Shown here piece by piece: positions 12,433 to 12,648 of a stretch of DNA of 12,648 bases. Below the pieces are notes generated by a model that saw nothing but the letters and a program-made list of their open reading frames with translations, was not told the origin of the DNA and did no database searches. This stretch comes from Acidimicrobiia bacterium (GTDB lineage Bacteria > Actinomycetota > Acidimicrobiia > Spongiisociales > SHLN01). Position numbers and translations under genes: made by a program. Each line of letters starts with the position of its first letter. Position 1 is the first letter of the stretch. Location: positions 1 to 12,648 of the forward strand of contig JAUXJL010000027.1 of NCBI GenBank assembly GCA_030624805.1, written 5' to 3'.

Positions 12433-12648
12433 TTACGCCTTGGTGAGGCCGATCACATGGCCTTCGGGATCGGCGAACAGGGCGATGGTGACCTCGTCGC
12501 TCACCTGCATCTCCGGCATAACAACAGTGGCGCCGAGTTCGGTTGCCCGGTTGAGAGTGGCTGTGATGTCGTCGGTGGCAACATACACAGTCACACTGCC
12601 CGGGCCCTCCTGGGCCTTGGCAACTCCTCCGCCAATGCCTCCCTCTTC
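12433..12648 (-). CDS. VOC (glyoxalase/bleomycin-resistance) family protein, C-terminal part
   Basis: The last 71 codons of a gene that enters from the right edge. Visible are VTVYVATDDITATLNRA, ELGATVVMPEMQV, and VTIALFADPEGHVIGLTKA at the C-terminus. That is the second beta-alpha-beta-beta-beta module of a VOC domain with the characteristic FADPEGH.IGL ending, which carries the last metal-ligand acid in many members. The substrate cannot be inferred from this part. It is on the same strand as the lasso-leader peptide gene, but a large hairpin and a promoter separate them. Confidence 0.85.
   Translation of the reverse strand, partial: EEGGIGGGVAKAQEGPGSVTVYVATDDITATLNRATELGATVVMPEMQVSDEVTIALFADPEGHVIGLTKA

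Noticed and set aside
12307..12648. Open plus-strand frame from ATG at 12307 to the right edge
   Set aside because: It runs mostly antisense to the VOC-domain coding sequence and contains the terminator-like inverted repeat; no family features are visible.

Overview
The window is a GC-rich chromosomal segment that looks actinobacterial, possibly Acidimicrobiia-like. The grounds are: threonine-rich TTTTS-type linkers in two exported proteins; an aspartokinase with an internal beta-subunit start next to asd; a methylmalonyl-CoA epimerase overlapping a putative small acyl-CoA carboxylase subunit; an actinobacterial-type LLM flavin oxidoreductase; and start codons that mostly lack Shine-Dalgarno sequences but have a TANNNT box 6-10 nt upstream, as in leaderless actinobacterial transcripts. 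The taxonomic placement is inference; no rRNA or tRNA was seen.

Layout. Positions 1-190 hold the end of a 53-bp tandem array whose units alternate between two types and fold into hairpins. A beta-propeller lipoprotein follows (229-1323, +). Then comes an acyl-CoA block: a thiolase and a small CoA-binding protein on the minus strand, diverging from methylmalonyl-CoA epimerase and a putative carboxylase epsilon subunit on the plus strand. The epimerase is preceded by two tandem 17-codon mini-ORFs that copy its own N-terminus. They chain by TGATG stop/start overlaps into its start codon, which lies in a strong predicted hairpin. A minus-strand group reads cyclophilin-type PPIase (membrane-anchored), PHP phosphoesterase, sensor histidine kinase (6958 to 3924). 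It diverges from the aspartate-pathway operon ask-asd (7031-9261, +). Ask carries an in-frame internal start behind a perfect AAGGAGG.

The right third is more accessory in character. It holds an LLM oxidoreductase (-), a frameshifted TfoX-like pseudogene (+), an unrecognised protein with a seven-copy acidic pentapeptide repeat (-), and a 42-codon gene (-) whose product matches every position of the lasso-peptide leader motif but has a core without a ring-closing acid. The window ends in the C-terminal part of a VOC/glyoxalase-family gene (-).

Functional links. Thiolase, epimerase and the putative carboxylase subunit point to propionyl-/methylmalonyl-CoA and acyl-CoA metabolism. Ask and Asd perform the first and second steps to lysine, threonine and methionine. 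The two observations most worth following are the mini-ORF/hairpin cascade in front of the epimerase (3196-3335) and the orphan lasso-leader peptide (12154-12282).
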